Of a stretch of 64,000 nucleotides of DNA, positions 1 through 9,066 are shown piece after piece. Every line of letters begins with the position of its first letter. Position 1 is the first letter of the stretch. The notes under the pieces are model-generated. The model was not told where the DNA came from. It did no database searches and worked only from the letters and a program-made list of their open reading frames with translations. This stretch comes from Clostridium gelidum (GTDB lineage: Bacteria; Bacillota; Clostridia; Clostridiales; Clostridiaceae), in assembly GCF_019977655.1 (NCBI RefSeq), contig NZ_AP024849.1:3815001-3879000 (forward strand), in the 5' to 3' direction. Made by a program: the position numbers and the translations under genes.

Positions 1-457
1 CTTTTACTCCATCAACTATCATAGGATATATATCTTTTAAATTTGAAGTTATGGCTGGTGAGCTTAATCCATCTCCAGCTATTATTTGTACGTCTATATT
101 GTTTATACATTTATCTTTTATATGATCTATAACTTCATTTGAAAAACTTCTTCCTAAATCTGGTCTCGTTATATATTCTTCCTTATCCATTGCTAATGTT
201 TGAAATTTTAAAAAACCCAACTCATCAACTACGCTTTCATCTACATTGGACCAAACTGCATCCATTGCAATTGCATGATCTGCCATTAGCCTCAAGTAAT
301 CACTTGTTTTATATCTTGACCCTGCTCTTCCAGTACAAATTCTTGCTGGTGTTGATTTTCTTAAAATCATACAACCTTTATAATCTATCGGATCATCTAC
401 TGAAACTCTATTACTTAAATCAATGGTGGATATATCTTCTAAAATATCATGATCCAT
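1..457 (-). CDS. eutC: Ethanolamine ammonia-lyase small subunit, 3' end outside window
   Basis: Small (light) subunit of adenosylcobalamin-dependent ethanolamine ammonia-lyase, which splits ethanolamine into acetaldehyde and ammonia in the cytoplasm. About 152 residues are visible. The signature RICTGRAGSRY followed by LRLMADHAIAMDAV is the conserved EutC core that helps bind cobalamin and substrate. The ATG at 457 has a GGGGG ribosome site lying in the last codons of eutB, and the gap to the eutB stop is only 3 bases, so the two subunits are translationally coupled. The gene runs off the left edge of the window, so the C terminus is unseen. Identity is nearly certain. Confidence 0.95.
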   Translation of the reverse strand, partial: MDHDILEDISTIDLSNRVSVDDPIDYKGCMILRKSTPARICTGRAGSRYKTSDYLRLMADHAIAMDAVWSNVDESVVDELGFLKFQTLAMDKEEYITRPDLGRSFSNEVIDHIKDKCINNIDVQIIAGDGLSSPAITSNLKDIYPMIVDGVK

Positions 458-460
458 AAA

Positions 461-1828
461 TTATACCCCCATCTTCAAAAATATTGACGGATCTCCTGCC
501 CTATTTGTCAATATTCCATTTTTCATTATACCAATTTCCTCTAGTCTCATTTCAAATTCTTTAATTGGTCTTTTATTTGTTACTTCCCTCAAAGTTGCAA
601 TATCATGATAGCTTGTAGATTGATACATTAACATTACATCATCGCCACCAGGAACACCCATAAAATAATTACAGTTAGCTTGTGCAAGTAAAACTGCTAA
701 GTTTTCTAAATCATTTTGATCTGCCTTCATATGATTTGTATAACAAACATCTACCCCCATAGAAAGACCTGTTAGCTTGCCCATAAAATGATCCTCAAGT
801 CCTGCCCTTATAACTTGTGCTCCATCATAAAGGTATTCTGGTCCTATAAATCCTACAACTGTATTAACTAAAAAAGGATTATATTTTTTTGCAAGCCCAT
901 AACATCTAGCCTCCATAGTAAGTTGATCTGCTCCATTATGCCCTTCTGAAGATAATTCAGAACCTTGTCCAGTTTCAAAATACATAAAATTATCTCCCTT
1001 AGAAGATTTCAATTCCTTCATAAGTGAATAAGCTTCATCTAACAATTTTACATCTATTCCAAAGGCTCTATTTGAAATTTCAGAACCTGCTATACTTTGA
1101 AACATCAAATCCATAGGTGCGCCTTTTTTAATAGCTTCCATTTGAGTAGTTACATGTGCTAAAACACAATTTTGAGTTGGTATTTTAAACTTGTTCATAA
1201 AGTCTTTAAATACCTTGAGTATATTGGAAACACTATCAATTGTATCTACTGCCGGATTAAGTCCAATTAATGCATCTCCAACACCATAACTTATACCTTC
1301 CATAACAGATGCCATTATTCCATCTATATTATCTGTTGGATGATTAGGTTGAAGTCTTGCAGAAAGAGTTCCAATGTTTCCAATAGTTGTATTACAAGTT
1401 GCTATATTAACTATTTTTCTTGAAGCACATATAAGATCCATATTACTCATAAGCTTAGTTACACCTGCTACAACTTCTGAAGTTAATCCATCTCTTATCT
1501 CTTTTATTTCTTCTCCACTTGATGATAAAAGAAATTCTCTAAATTCTCCAATTGTCATAGACTTTATTTTATTATAAACTTCCTCATTTACTCCATCTTG
1601 AATTACTCTAGTCACTTCATCTGTGTCATAATCTACCACTGGATTATTTCTTAAATCACCTACAGTTAACTCTGAAAGCACAACCTTTGCAGCTACTCTT
1701 TCTTCAGTTGAACTAGCTATAATTCCTGCAAGTCTATCTCCAGACTTTTCTTCATTTGCTTTTGCAAGAACTTCCTTCACATCTGAAAAATTATACACAT
1801 TTCCAAAAAGGGTTGTTCTTAAAATCAT
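461..1828 (-). CDS. eutB: Ethanolamine ammonia-lyase large subunit
   Basis: Large catalytic subunit, 455 residues, matching the usual 450-460. It forms a TIM barrel that holds ethanolamine and adenosylcobalamin and works with EutC. Recognisable parts are the N-terminal MILRTTLFGNVYNF, the long acidic N-terminal region, and the C-terminal FMGVPGGDDVMLMYQSTSYHD segment typical of EutB. The longest frame begins at a GTG at 1837, but the ATG at 1828 is better: AAGGAG lies 8 bases upstream and the protein then starts as family members do. It sits directly before eutC and 40 bases after the permease. No microcompartment shell genes are seen, so the pathway here is probably the simple cytoplasmic version. 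Confidence 0.96.
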   Translation of the reverse strand: MILRTTLFGNVYNFSDVKEVLAKANEEKSGDRLAGIIASSTEERVAAKVVLSELTVGDLRNNPVVDYDTDEVTRVIQDGVNEEVYNKIKSMTIGEFREFLLSSSGEEIKEIRDGLTSEVVAGVTKLMSNMDLICASRKIVNIATCNTTIGNIGTLSARLQPNHPTDNIDGIMASVMEGISYGVGDALIGLNPAVDTIDSVSNILKVFKDFMNKFKIPTQNCVLAHVTTQMEAIKKGAPMDLMFQSIAGSEISNRAFGIDVKLLDEAYSLMKELKSSKGDNFMYFETGQGSELSSEGHNGADQLTMEARCYGLAKKYNPFLVNTVVGFIGPEYLYDGAQVIRAGLEDHFMGKLTGLSMGVDVCYTNHMKADQNDLENLAVLLAQANCNYFMGVPGGDDVMLMYQSTSYHDIATLREVTNKRPIKEFEMRLEEIGIMKNGILTNRAGDPSIFLKMGV

Positions 1829-1868
1829 ATATGTCACTCCTTATAGATATTTTCACCATTAATTTTTT

Positions 1869-3206
1869 CTAGATAGTTTCAACGTCAATTTCTTCATTGA
1901 AGTCTTCTTTTAATTCTTCTGTATTTGCACCTTGCATTTTAGAATATACAAAATAATAAATTATTGCAAGTGCGTAAGCTCCTACTACCCAAGATACAGT
2001 TGAAATATTTGAAATTGTAAGTGCTACTAAAAATACTAGAGCTATTACAAGTGCTATTGATGGAACTATTGGATATGATACTTTAAATGGTCTATTAAGG
2101 TTTGGTTCTTTATTTCTTAAAATGAATAAAGAAATCATACTTATTATATATAAAGCTACAGCCCCAAAACATGATATAACAATAATTACAGCTGTTTGTC
2201 CTGTTAAAACAAAAATCATCCCAATTAAGCTCATTATTACTATTGAATATACTGGTGCTCCTTTAGAATTTACCTTTGATAAAAACTTAGGTAAATACCC
2301 TGCTCTAGACATTGCAAATCCTTGTCTTGAATATCCAATTATTATTCCATGTAAACTTGCTACAAGTCCAAATAATCCAATAAAACTCATTGCATTAGAT
2401 AATAAACCTGCTCCATATATTCCTTCTAATGCTGTAGGTAATGGTGAAGCCATTGCACTTAAATCACTTGCGTTTGAAATTCCAGCTGTTACAAAGAATG
2501 TTCCAAGAGCCAATATAACAAGAGTAACTATTCCTAATATAAAACCTTTTGGTATATCTTTCTTTGGATTTTCACATTCCTCAGCTGACATTGCTCCACC
2601 TTCTACAGCTAAATAAAACCAAATAGCAAAAGGTATTGCACTAAATATTCCACCAAGTCCACCTTTAAAAACTTCTCCACCAAGAATATTATTCATTTCA
2701 ATATGTGGAGCTCCTGCCCCTATAAATAAAAGTAATCCTCCTATCGCTACAATAGTAACAATAAGTTCAACCTTAGCTGCTGTCTCTATTCCTAAACAAT
2801 TTATAAGAACAAATACTCCATATGCAATTAATGCTGCGAGTACTATAGGTACTGATGGTATTAAAAAATTAATATATGCACCTATTGACAATGCTATTGC
2901 TGGCGTTGCAAATAAAAATTCCACTAAACATGAAAATCCTGCAACAAAACCTCCAAATTTTCCAAGTGCTTTTGAAGCATATGCAGAAGGTCCTCCAGCA
3001 TGCGGAATTGCAGTTGAAAGTTCTGCATAACTAAACATAAATGTAGTATAAAAAACTGTAACTATTAATATTGCTATAATAAACCCAACTGGGCTAGTAA
3101 ATTCTAAAGCATAATTCCATCCACAATACATTCCTGATATAACCATCCCAACGATTATTCCCCAAAGTTGTATTGGTTTTAATGTCTTTTTTAATTCATT
3201 TTTCAT
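1869..3206 (-). CDS. eat: Ethanolamine permease (APC superfamily)
   Basis: Integral membrane permease of 445 residues with about 12 hydrophobic segments, belonging to the amino acid-polyamine-organocation superfamily. The N-terminal part (QLWGIIVGMVISGMYCGWNY) and the GGPSAYASKALG segment are typical of ethanolamine permeases. The role is to bring ethanolamine into the cell for EutBC. The GTG three codons upstream is in frame, but the ATG at 3206 has AAGGAG at the right distance. It lies between eutA and eutB in one transcription unit (gap of 39 bases to eutA), which supports the substrate. The symbol eat is used for this family; EutH is unrelated. Confidence 0.88.
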   Translation of the reverse strand: MKNELKKTLKPIQLWGIIVGMVISGMYCGWNYALEFTSPVGFIIAILIVTVFYTTFMFSYAELSTAIPHAGGPSAYASKALGKFGGFVAGFSCLVEFLFATPAIALSIGAYINFLIPSVPIVLAALIAYGVFVLINCLGIETAAKVELIVTIVAIGGLLLFIGAGAPHIEMNNILGGEVFKGGLGGIFSAIPFAIWFYLAVEGGAMSAEECENPKKDIPKGFILGIVTLVILALGTFFVTAGISNASDLSAMASPLPTALEGIYGAGLLSNAMSFIGLFGLVASLHGIIIGYSRQGFAMSRAGYLPKFLSKVNSKGAPVYSIVIMSLIGMIFVLTGQTAVIIVISCFGAVALYIISMISLFILRNKEPNLNRPFKVSYPIVPSIALVIALVFLVALTISNISTVSWVVGAYALAIIYYFVYSKMQGANTEELKEDFNEEIDVETI

Positions 3207-3245
3207 TTTTACCACTCCTTATTATTAATTTTATTGTTTTATTTC

Positions 3246-4655
3246 TTAACAATTATATATCAAAGTTTTTATAACTACTGGTATTGAATTACCCATTGGC
3301 AATCCTATATCAATATAATCTCCATTTCTTGTAGATATTTTATCTATGCATATAACTTCTCTTTTCTTATTTAAACTTAAAGAAATTACTTGTCCGAGTG
3401 CTTTTGCAAAATCATTTTCTAAAACAACAATTATTGGTCCATTAGTTTCTTCAAAAAGCTTTATTATTTCATTTGCAATTACCTTTGTTTCTTCATAGCT
3501 TGGACTCTTAGGTCCTATAAGTGAAATTGCAACTGTAGTATCCTCATACATACCAAGCTTTTTCTTTCCTAGTAAATATATCTCATTTAACTTTTCTTCT
3601 TTGTCAAACAATTTAATTATAGGTATATTTTTAAGTGGTAATATGCATTTATCAAAAGCTATTGTGCTACCACTTATTGTTAGAGAATGATTTCCTGCAC
3701 CAATTACTGTTGCTCTTATTTTTTCCTTAGGTGATACTAACATTTCTTTATAATTTTCAAATTCCTTACTTATACATGCTCCGAGTAGATGTCCAATATC
3801 ATCATGTTTTAATATGTCTTTAGCTTGAATATTTTCATAAGTTTCACCTATATATTCTCCTACTCCACCTGAGAAACTTATATAATCAACTTTGAATGGC
3901 TCGAATTCTTCGCTTATAAATAATCTTCTTGTATCTTCACACAATTGTTTTAAGCAACAAACTTCTAATAAGCTCTTTGCTAATTTCTTGCATATAATCT
4001 CTAGCTCTTTTAATTCAACCTTTTTTCCACTTTTAATATTAATGTTCATATCCTCTATGAGAAATTCAATTCTTTTTGAAATATAACTGACTTTTCCTTC
4101 ATAATCAAACTTTATAAGCCTTCCACCAATATCTAATGCAAAAGTTTGCTCACATTCACCACAGTTGAATATAGATACATTAGTTGTTCCTCCTCCAATA
4201 TCAAGATTTATTATTCTCCTATTAAGTTTTTTTGAAATATCACAGGCACCAGAACCATATCCAGCAAGTAATGATTCAAGCTTAGGTCCAGCTGTTGCTA
4301 CAATAAAATCTCCTAAGTACTCTGAAAGATTTTTTGATACTTCACTGGCATTTTCTTTTCTTGCGGTTTCTCCGGTTATAATCACTGCTCCTGTAGATAT
4401 ATTACTTTTTTCTACTTTACTTAGTTTAATAGCTTCTGAAACAATATCCTTAATCTTTATAAAATCTATAGTGACTTCATCTAAAAGAGGAGTAAATACA
4501 ATAGGACTTTTATATATTATTTCTTTGTCTTCAATTACTGTTTCCTCAATTAATGAAGAACTCAAAATATTTTTAATCTTTAATTTACTGACTATAACTT
4601 CAGTTGTTGATGTCCCAATATCAACGCCTATACTATATATTTCATTTTTTAAAAT
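3246..4655 (-). CDS. eutA: Ethanolamine ammonia-lyase reactivase, apparent AUU start
   Basis: EutA reactivates ethanolamine ammonia-lyase by exchanging damaged cobalamin in an ATP-dependent way. It has an ASKHA (actin/Hsp70-like) fold. The segment NLDIGGGTTNVSIF is the second phosphate-binding motif and is seen clearly. The first, GVDIGTSTTEVIVSK, lies upstream of the first ATG (4565), so starting there would delete an essential nucleotide-binding loop. In frame upstream there is no ATG, GTG or TTG before a stop. An ATT at 4655 follows AGAGGTG with a 7-base spacer and gives ILKNEIYSIGVDIGTS, 469 residues, the normal family length. I therefore place the start at this AUU. First gene of the eut operon, behind two terminator leaders. 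Confidence 0.85.
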   Translation of the reverse strand: MLKNEIYSIGVDIGTSTTEVIVSKLKIKNILSSSLIEETVIEDKEIIYKSPIVFTPLLDEVTIDFIKIKDIVSEAIKLSKVEKSNISTGAVIITGETARKENASEVSKNLSEYLGDFIVATAGPKLESLLAGYGSGACDISKKLNRRIINLDIGGGTTNVSIFNCGECEQTFALDIGGRLIKFDYEGKVSYISKRIEFLIEDMNINIKSGKKVELKELEIICKKLAKSLLEVCCLKQLCEDTRRLFISEEFEPFKVDYISFSGGVGEYIGETYENIQAKDILKHDDIGHLLGACISKEFENYKEMLVSPKEKIRATVIGAGNHSLTISGSTIAFDKCILPLKNIPIIKLFDKEEKLNEIYLLGKKKLGMYEDTTVAISLIGPKSPSYEETKVIANEIIKLFEETNGPIIVVLENDFAKALGQVISLSLNKKREVICIDKISTRNGDYIDIGLPMGNSIPVVIKTLIYNC

Positions 4656-4763
4656 ATACTCTCACCTCTTTTCTTATGAACATATAATTTCAATGTAATT
4701 GTTATTTCTGAAATATTATTTTACTTATGTACATTACTAAAAAACTTTTTATTTATATAGAGG

Positions 4764-4809
4764 CAAAAAAAGAACAATGGCGCAAATTACTTTTTGACAC
4801 CATTGTCCT
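4764..4809 (-). promoter_or_regulatory. eut leader, proximal hexaloop hairpin plus terminator
   Basis: Read on the minus strand, a hairpin with stem GAC/GUC and loop AAUGGU (4796-4807) overlaps a terminator stem of about 11 pairs (GGACAATGGTG with CGCCATTGTTC) followed by seven U. Forming the small hairpin would block the terminator. The loop fits the A-A-N-G-R-N rule seen in all eleven leaders of this window. No P1 hairpin is evident upstream; that stretch has few G residues. The distance from the U tract to the eutA start is about 110 bases. Confidence 0.7.
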
Positions 4810-4939
4810 TTATTGTTTATTAATTTGTAAAATATAAAAGTAATAATATTTCATAATAAATACTTACATAATAAATGTATATTATCGCCTAACCTCATCT
4901 TAAACTCATTTACATATTTTTTTAATATTATCATTTCTA

Positions 4940-5027
4940 CTAAAAAAATAAAATAAGGGCACTTAAAGAATTAACTTCTTTAAACGCCCTTGTTTAAACC
5001 AATGAGATAATTATAATGCTTTCCATA
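4940..5027 (-). promoter_or_regulatory. eut leader, distal two-hairpin ANTAR-type antiterminator
   Basis: The best-formed copy of the leader in this window. On the minus strand P1 (5012-5027) is a five-pair hairpin with loop AAAGCA. P2 (4979-4998) is a seven-pair perfect stem UUUAAAC/GUUUAAA with loop AAGGGC. The terminator (4957-4989, U-rich tract to about 4941) reuses GGGC of the P2 loop and the P2 3' arm. Both loops have A at position 1 and G at position 4, as known for RNA targets of EutV and NasR. That fits an ethanolamine operon. The EutV/EutW pair itself is not in the window. Confidence 0.78.
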
Positions 5028-5089
5028 TTTTTTGTCAATAATGGAAATTTAAATTGTGAATAAATCAGGAATTATAAAAACTCTTAAAC

Positions 5090-5210
5090 ATCCATCTTTT
5101 TAAGGTTTTCTATTTCGTAATAAAAGAAATCTGTATCGTGAAAATCTATTCCAAAGACTTGAGCTTTATTATATCTTTGCACGCTTTATAATTTAATACA
5201 TTAAATAATA
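5090..5210 (-). pseudogene. Remnant of VgrG-like toxin gene
   Basis: About 115 bases are nearly identical to the plus-strand sequence at 11176-11290, which codes for the spike domain (FGIDFHDTDFFYYE region) of the truncated toxin, and also to 15160-15260. A 7-base deletion after TTATATCTTT and loss of all flanking coding sequence show that this is a dead fragment. It marks the old edge of the toxin array next to the eut leader. Confidence 0.85.
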
Positions 5211-5235
5211 TATACTTTATTTTGAATTTTCAAAG

Positions 5236-5318
5236 TCAATCAAACGTATCATTTTAAAAATTATATTAGAATCATATTTTTCTAATATCTTTTATCTTAT
5301 CTTCTATCTATGAATTTA
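5236..5318 (-). pseudogene. Possible remnant of the 16.3-16.8 kb spike-cluster gene
   Basis: The plus-strand text ATCATTTTAAAAATTATATTAGAATCATATTTTTCTAATATCTTTT resembles positions 16586-16632 inside the 176-residue spike-cluster protein. No open frame remains. Similarity is by eye and in A+T-rich sequence, so the call is moderate. Confidence 0.5.
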
Positions 5319-5927
5319 TTTCAAAGTTAGCCCTTACACCCAAAGTATTTGTTTCACTAGATTTCCTTTGTCCAAAGTACGCCCAAACTGTGCCCTATTG
5401 TATCCAACTTAGCCCTTAGAAAGAAAAACTCCAACAGATACTTCATTAGCCATCTATTAGAGTTTACTATTAGCTTAGCTAGTCATCAAAAGAAGTTTTT
5501 GCTGAATATGCTATGTTTTCCTATAGTAACTAGCATTAGAACCCTCTTTTGATAGATATTTGCAGTTTTTAGAGTATGTTTTTCCTATGGTAGTCTCCAA
5601 ACTTACTACAGAATTATTATTATGCAATAAGTTCTTTTCCAAACTTAATTGAATTTACTATATTACTCTGTATCTATATTTTTATTCAGTCAATATCATA
5701 TTAATTAAGCAGTCAATTATTCAAATTTTATTATTAAATGAGAATTTTTTGTTTTATTGTTATTAACTTTGTTCTCAATCTGTATGATGTCATCTGTCTT
5801 ATCTATTGGTAAAGCACTAACTTCTATTTATCCCTCAATAACCTCTGAAGTTATAATTTAACTGTTTATATTTGCTATTTGCACAATATTTGTGATATCA
5901 CATTATATGGCTTGCTGGATGTTTTCA
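5319..5927. other. Gene-free stretch, no recognised gene
   Basis: About 600 bases between the gene remnants and the small immunity-like gene. I see no supported coding frame and no terminator. There are scattered inverted repeats, for example TCATCAAAAGAAG near 5484 against CTTCTTTTGATAG-like sequence near 5550, which may be a decayed insertion sequence end. Nothing else can be supported. Confidence 0.4.
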
Positions 5928-6173
5928 TCAATTAGTAATTTCTATTTTTCTTCTTCGAACTTCTTCAAGAAAATGTTCACATGCCTCACTTTCATTAATT
6001 GTTTCAAATTTTATAACTTCTCCTCTTCGTTCAATATTTTCTATTACATACCATTTGTTTTTCTTATGTTCTAAGTCAAACGGTCCCATCATTAAAACAT
6101 TTAATTCTTTTTTATAAACACATCTTCCTATCTTTTCATCACTAATAATTTTCATTACCTCTTGAATATTCAT
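5928..6173 (-). CDS. Small acidic/basic protein, candidate immunity to TNT toxin
   Basis: An 81-residue soluble protein with no signal peptide and no membrane segment; I do not recognise the family. It starts at an ATG 12 bases after the toxin stop with GGAGTGTG as ribosome site. Position directly downstream of a TNT-type NADase toxin end is the classic place of the cognate immunity gene in polymorphic toxin loci. The inference of immunity rests on position only. The sequence is rich in charged residues (ERRGEVIKFETINESEACEHF). It could equally be an orphan. Confidence 0.55.
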   Translation of the reverse strand: MNIQEVMKIISDEKIGRCVYKKELNVLMMGPFDLEHKKNKWYVIENIERRGEVIKFETINESEACEHFLEEVRRRKIEITN

Positions 6174-6185
6174 ATTTCACACTCC

Positions 6186-6860
6186 TTAACGTATTTTTCT
6201 AAGCGTACCTATTTCAATTAACTCTTTTACAATTAATGGTGTCTGTGTTTGAATTCCTCCACCTATTTGATTATATCCTGGAGCTATTTTGCCCTCATAT
6301 GTTATACCTCCATTATCATGTAATTTTGTTAATAATTCAGCCTTTCTTGTTGCAGTTAATGATGCTTTATTAATGTCTCCTTCAATATCAGCTAAATTTC
6401 CTATCTCCTCATAATAGTGATGTGTTGTCTCATCTTGTACTGTTGCTAATGCTCTTTGTTCAAAAGTTGTAGGTGTTCCACCTACTGGTGACATATAGCT
6501 TCCAAATTCAGAACCATATCTATCATAAACTCGATTAACGCCAGTCAAATTTTCCTTAATTTCATCCTTTAACAATTTTCCTGTTGTTGCATCTATAGCA
6601 TATCCATCTGGAGGAACAACAGAATAATCAATTCTTCCTTTACTATTCAAATAATCTTTGGAACGAGGTATTGTTATATCTTTATTAGCTTCAATAATTC
6701 CTTCTGAGCGAAATGTATCGCCTACATTAGTATCAAATGCGTAGTTAATATCTAAATATTCTTGTACTTCACCAATAGATAAATCTGAATTATTTAATAT
6801 ATATTGTGTACGTTCCATATCTGTCATTTTTAATATATCATAAGCAGGATTACTTACCCC
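6186..6860 (-). pseudogene. C-terminal toxin fragment, TNT-type NADase, 5' end cut by IS110 element
   Basis: The frame codes for about 225 residues ending in a TNT (tuberculosis necrotizing toxin) NAD glycohydrolase domain. Visible motifs are DRYGSEFGSYMSPVGGTP, QRAL, then GYNQIGGGIQTQTP and the closing LIEIGTLRKI, matching the order in TNT domains. The first ATG is at 6827, but the frame is open upstream to 6860 through SNPAYDILK, a linker-like sequence, and then hits a stop at the edge of the IS110 element. The N-terminal carrier part is thus missing. TNT toxins hydrolyse NAD+ in target cells. As it stands the fragment lacks a delivery domain and probably a promoter, so it is a displaced toxin tip. 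Confidence 0.8.
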
Positions 6861-6863
6861 CTA

Positions 6864-7184
6864 GTATAATAAGCTTGTAAAGATTAATACATAGTTCCCA
6901 CCCTAAAACTTTAATCTATATCTCATTTCCATAGGCTTAAAGTTACTATAATAACTATTGTTTAATCACTCATCTTTTGAGACAATATTCTCGTACTAGA
7001 TAGAGGTTTACGTCTGCCCCCTTGAGACATCTTTTGATCTCGTTGCTAAGACTGTTACCTCATCTTTGCGAGATGTTGCGTATAAGCTGGATGTTAATTG
7101 TATTTTTACAAGTTTTCGTATATCAAACTAGGATGTAACTTGCATAGATAAGAGGATTCTATCTAAACAATTATTTTAAATGAG
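6864..7184 (+). ncRNA. Candidate IS110 bridge RNA in the non-coding left end
   Basis: IS110-family elements are known to encode a structured bridge RNA in the non-coding end next to the recombinase gene; its loops pair with target and donor DNA. The 320-base left end has no coding frame and is less A+T-rich between 7010 and 7090. It holds several short hairpins, such as CATCTTTGCGAGATG near 7070 and CTCATCTTTTGAG near 6968. This is inference from family and position; the exact ends and the guide loops are not resolved. Confidence 0.5.
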
Positions 7185-7193
7185 GTGGTTTTT

Positions 7194-8367
7194 GTGTACA
7201 TAGTTGGAATTGATATTGGTAAAAATAATCATGAAGCTACTATTATTGATGATAAAGGCTCTATAATTGGTAAATCAGTAAAATTTACTAATTCTCATAG
7301 TGGTGGAAACAAACTAATCGAACATATTCATAAGCATATTTATGATTCTGAAGTTATCTTTGGGCTTGAAGCTACAGGTCATTATTGGCTTTCTTTGTAC
7401 TCATTTTTATTAGAAAAAGGCTACACCATAAATGTTATTAATCCTATTCAGTCCGATAGTTTTAGAAATCTATACATTCGTCAAACTAAAAATGACACTA
7501 AGGATTCTTTTATAATTGCTGAAGTTATTAGATTCGGTAAATTTACTAATACCAAGCTTTGCGAGGACAAGCTCCTTGCTTTAAGACAACTTTGTAGATA
7601 TAGGCTTTCTTTAACTACTGAAGTTTCTGAACTTAAATGCAGAATAATTACAGTGCTTGACCAAGTTTTCCCTGAATATGAAAAACTATTTTCTGATACT
7701 TGGGGTTCTAGCTCTAAAGCTCTTCTTGAAAAATATCAAACTCCAGAAGAAATATTAGCACTTGATATAAATGAATTAGCTAAATTATTAAAAACAAACA
7801 GCCGTGGACAACTTGGGCTTAATAAGGCTGGACAAATTCAAGATGCAGCTAAAAAATACCTTTGGAATTAAAATAGCTCAAGATGCCTTTAAATTTCAAT
7901 TAAAGCAACTTATTGATCAAGTACTTTTTCTTGAAAAACAAATCAAATCTTTGGATATAGAAATTGAATTTTACTATAGTCAATTTGATTCACATTTAAC
8001 TTCCATTCCTGGAATTGGCCATGTAACTAGCGCTATTATCCTTAGTGAAATTGGTGATATTAAGCGTTTTAAGAATTCTTCTAGCCTAGTGGCTTATGCC
8101 GGAATAGATCCTACGGTTAAACAATCTGGTCAATTTTTATCAAATAATAACAAAATGTCTAAAAGAGGCTCACCATACCTTAGACGTGCTTTATTTTTAG
8201 CTGCTTCAACATGCACTTTGCATGATAGCCCTCTTAATGAATATTATAACAAAAAAAGAAGTGAAGGTAAGCATCATTTAACTGCCGTTGGCGCGGTAGC
8301 CAATAAATTGACACATATTGTTTTTGCTATTATGAGAGACAATAAGGACTATGTCCCTATGGCATAA
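7194..8367 (+). pseudogene. IS110-family transposase with one-base frameshift
   Basis: N-terminal DEDD RuvC-like domain: GIDIGKNNHEA, then GLEATGHYW and NDTKDSFIIAEVIR. The C-terminal Transposase_20 domain lies in another frame: SIPGIGHVTSAIILSEIGD, YAGIDPT, KRGSPYLRRALF. The two frames meet at 7851-7856, a run of six A. Five A would join AKN-TFGIKIAQD smoothly, so one A has been gained. As read, the first frame stops at 7869-7871. GTG at 7194 is chosen as start because GAGGTGG lies just upstream. IS110 elements do not normally need frameshifting, so this is probably an inactivating slip or a sequencing error, though slippage on A6 could restore some product. Confidence 0.85.
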
Positions 8368-8564
8368 TCCTTACTTAAATATTTCTTTATGGAGCTATTA
8401 AAAATTTTATATCTTTGATAGCTATATTTCTTATTGTCTTTTTTAATATTATATCAATTTTAAAATGGCTTTCTGAATCTCTAAATATAATTCTGATTTA
8501 CATTTTTAGTTAGAGTATATTTTTCATTTTTATATAGCTATTCATAGTACTCTATTAGTAATAA

Positions 8565-9050
8565 TTACAGTTGATCTATATTAATTGGTTCCTTTGCAAC
8601 AAATCTTTCATACCATTGTCTTAATGGATATCGTGCAACATTCACTATATCCAACTCATTTATGCTAAGAACATACTTTCCTCCTCTTTCAAGAAGTTTA
8701 ATTAATGGATCATATATACTTAAATATTTATCCACATTCGGATTTTTATCAGCATATCTAGCTAATTGAATATAATACTTTAATATATTTTTAGACATAC
8801 CTTCCCCTGCAAATTCTACAGCCTCAGGGCTAAGATAGTCAGAAATAACTATCTCTTCCTCTACATCTCCCAGTAGCTTTGCTATATTTGCCATTACAGG
8901 TTTTATTGGCATAATTGATTCCTCTTTAAAAAATTTAGCCAATCTTCTTAAATATTCATAACCAAAATCAGCTTCAACTTCTGAATTATTTTTTCCAACT
9001 ACATCCCATTTTATGTTGTTTATTCTCTCTATCAATTCATTCATATACAT
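8565..9050 (-). CDS. Hypothetical protein, candidate immunity protein of the truncated toxin
   Basis: A 161-residue, probably all-helical soluble protein with no signal peptide. I do not recognise the family. The ATG at 9050 is chosen because GAGGTGAG precedes it; the longer frame from 9077 would overlap the toxin gene. It begins 16 bases after the stop of the spike-toxin gene, the normal position for a cognate immunity gene. No catalytic motif is seen. The function is inferred from position alone. Confidence 0.6.
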   Translation of the reverse strand: MYMNELIERINNIKWDVVGKNNSEVEADFGYEYLRRLAKFFKEESIMPIKPVMANIAKLLGDVEEEIVISDYLSPEAVEFAGEGMSKNILKYYIQLARYADKNPNVDKYLSIYDPLIKLLERGGKYVLSINELDIVNVARYPLRQWYERFVAKEPINIDQL

Positions 9051-9066
9051 TTTTCTCACCTCAATA

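Larger units (their letters stand above)
6861..8560 (+). mobile_element. IS110-family insertion sequence
   Basis: The element carries one DEDD transposase/recombinase gene on the plus strand, opposite to its neighbours. A non-coding left end of about 320 bases precedes it and a right end of about 190 bases follows. IS110 elements have no terminal inverted repeats and make little or no target duplication, so the edges are approximate: the left edge is where the TNT toxin frame stops, the right edge lies before the stop of the next gene at 8565. It separates a toxin tip from the rest of the array. Confidence 0.8.

Noticed and set aside
7194..8367. Programmed frameshifting of the IS110 recombinase
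   Set aside because: IS110 recombinases are normally one frame; no slippery heptamer with downstream structure is evident, so I treat it as a mutation or sequence error.
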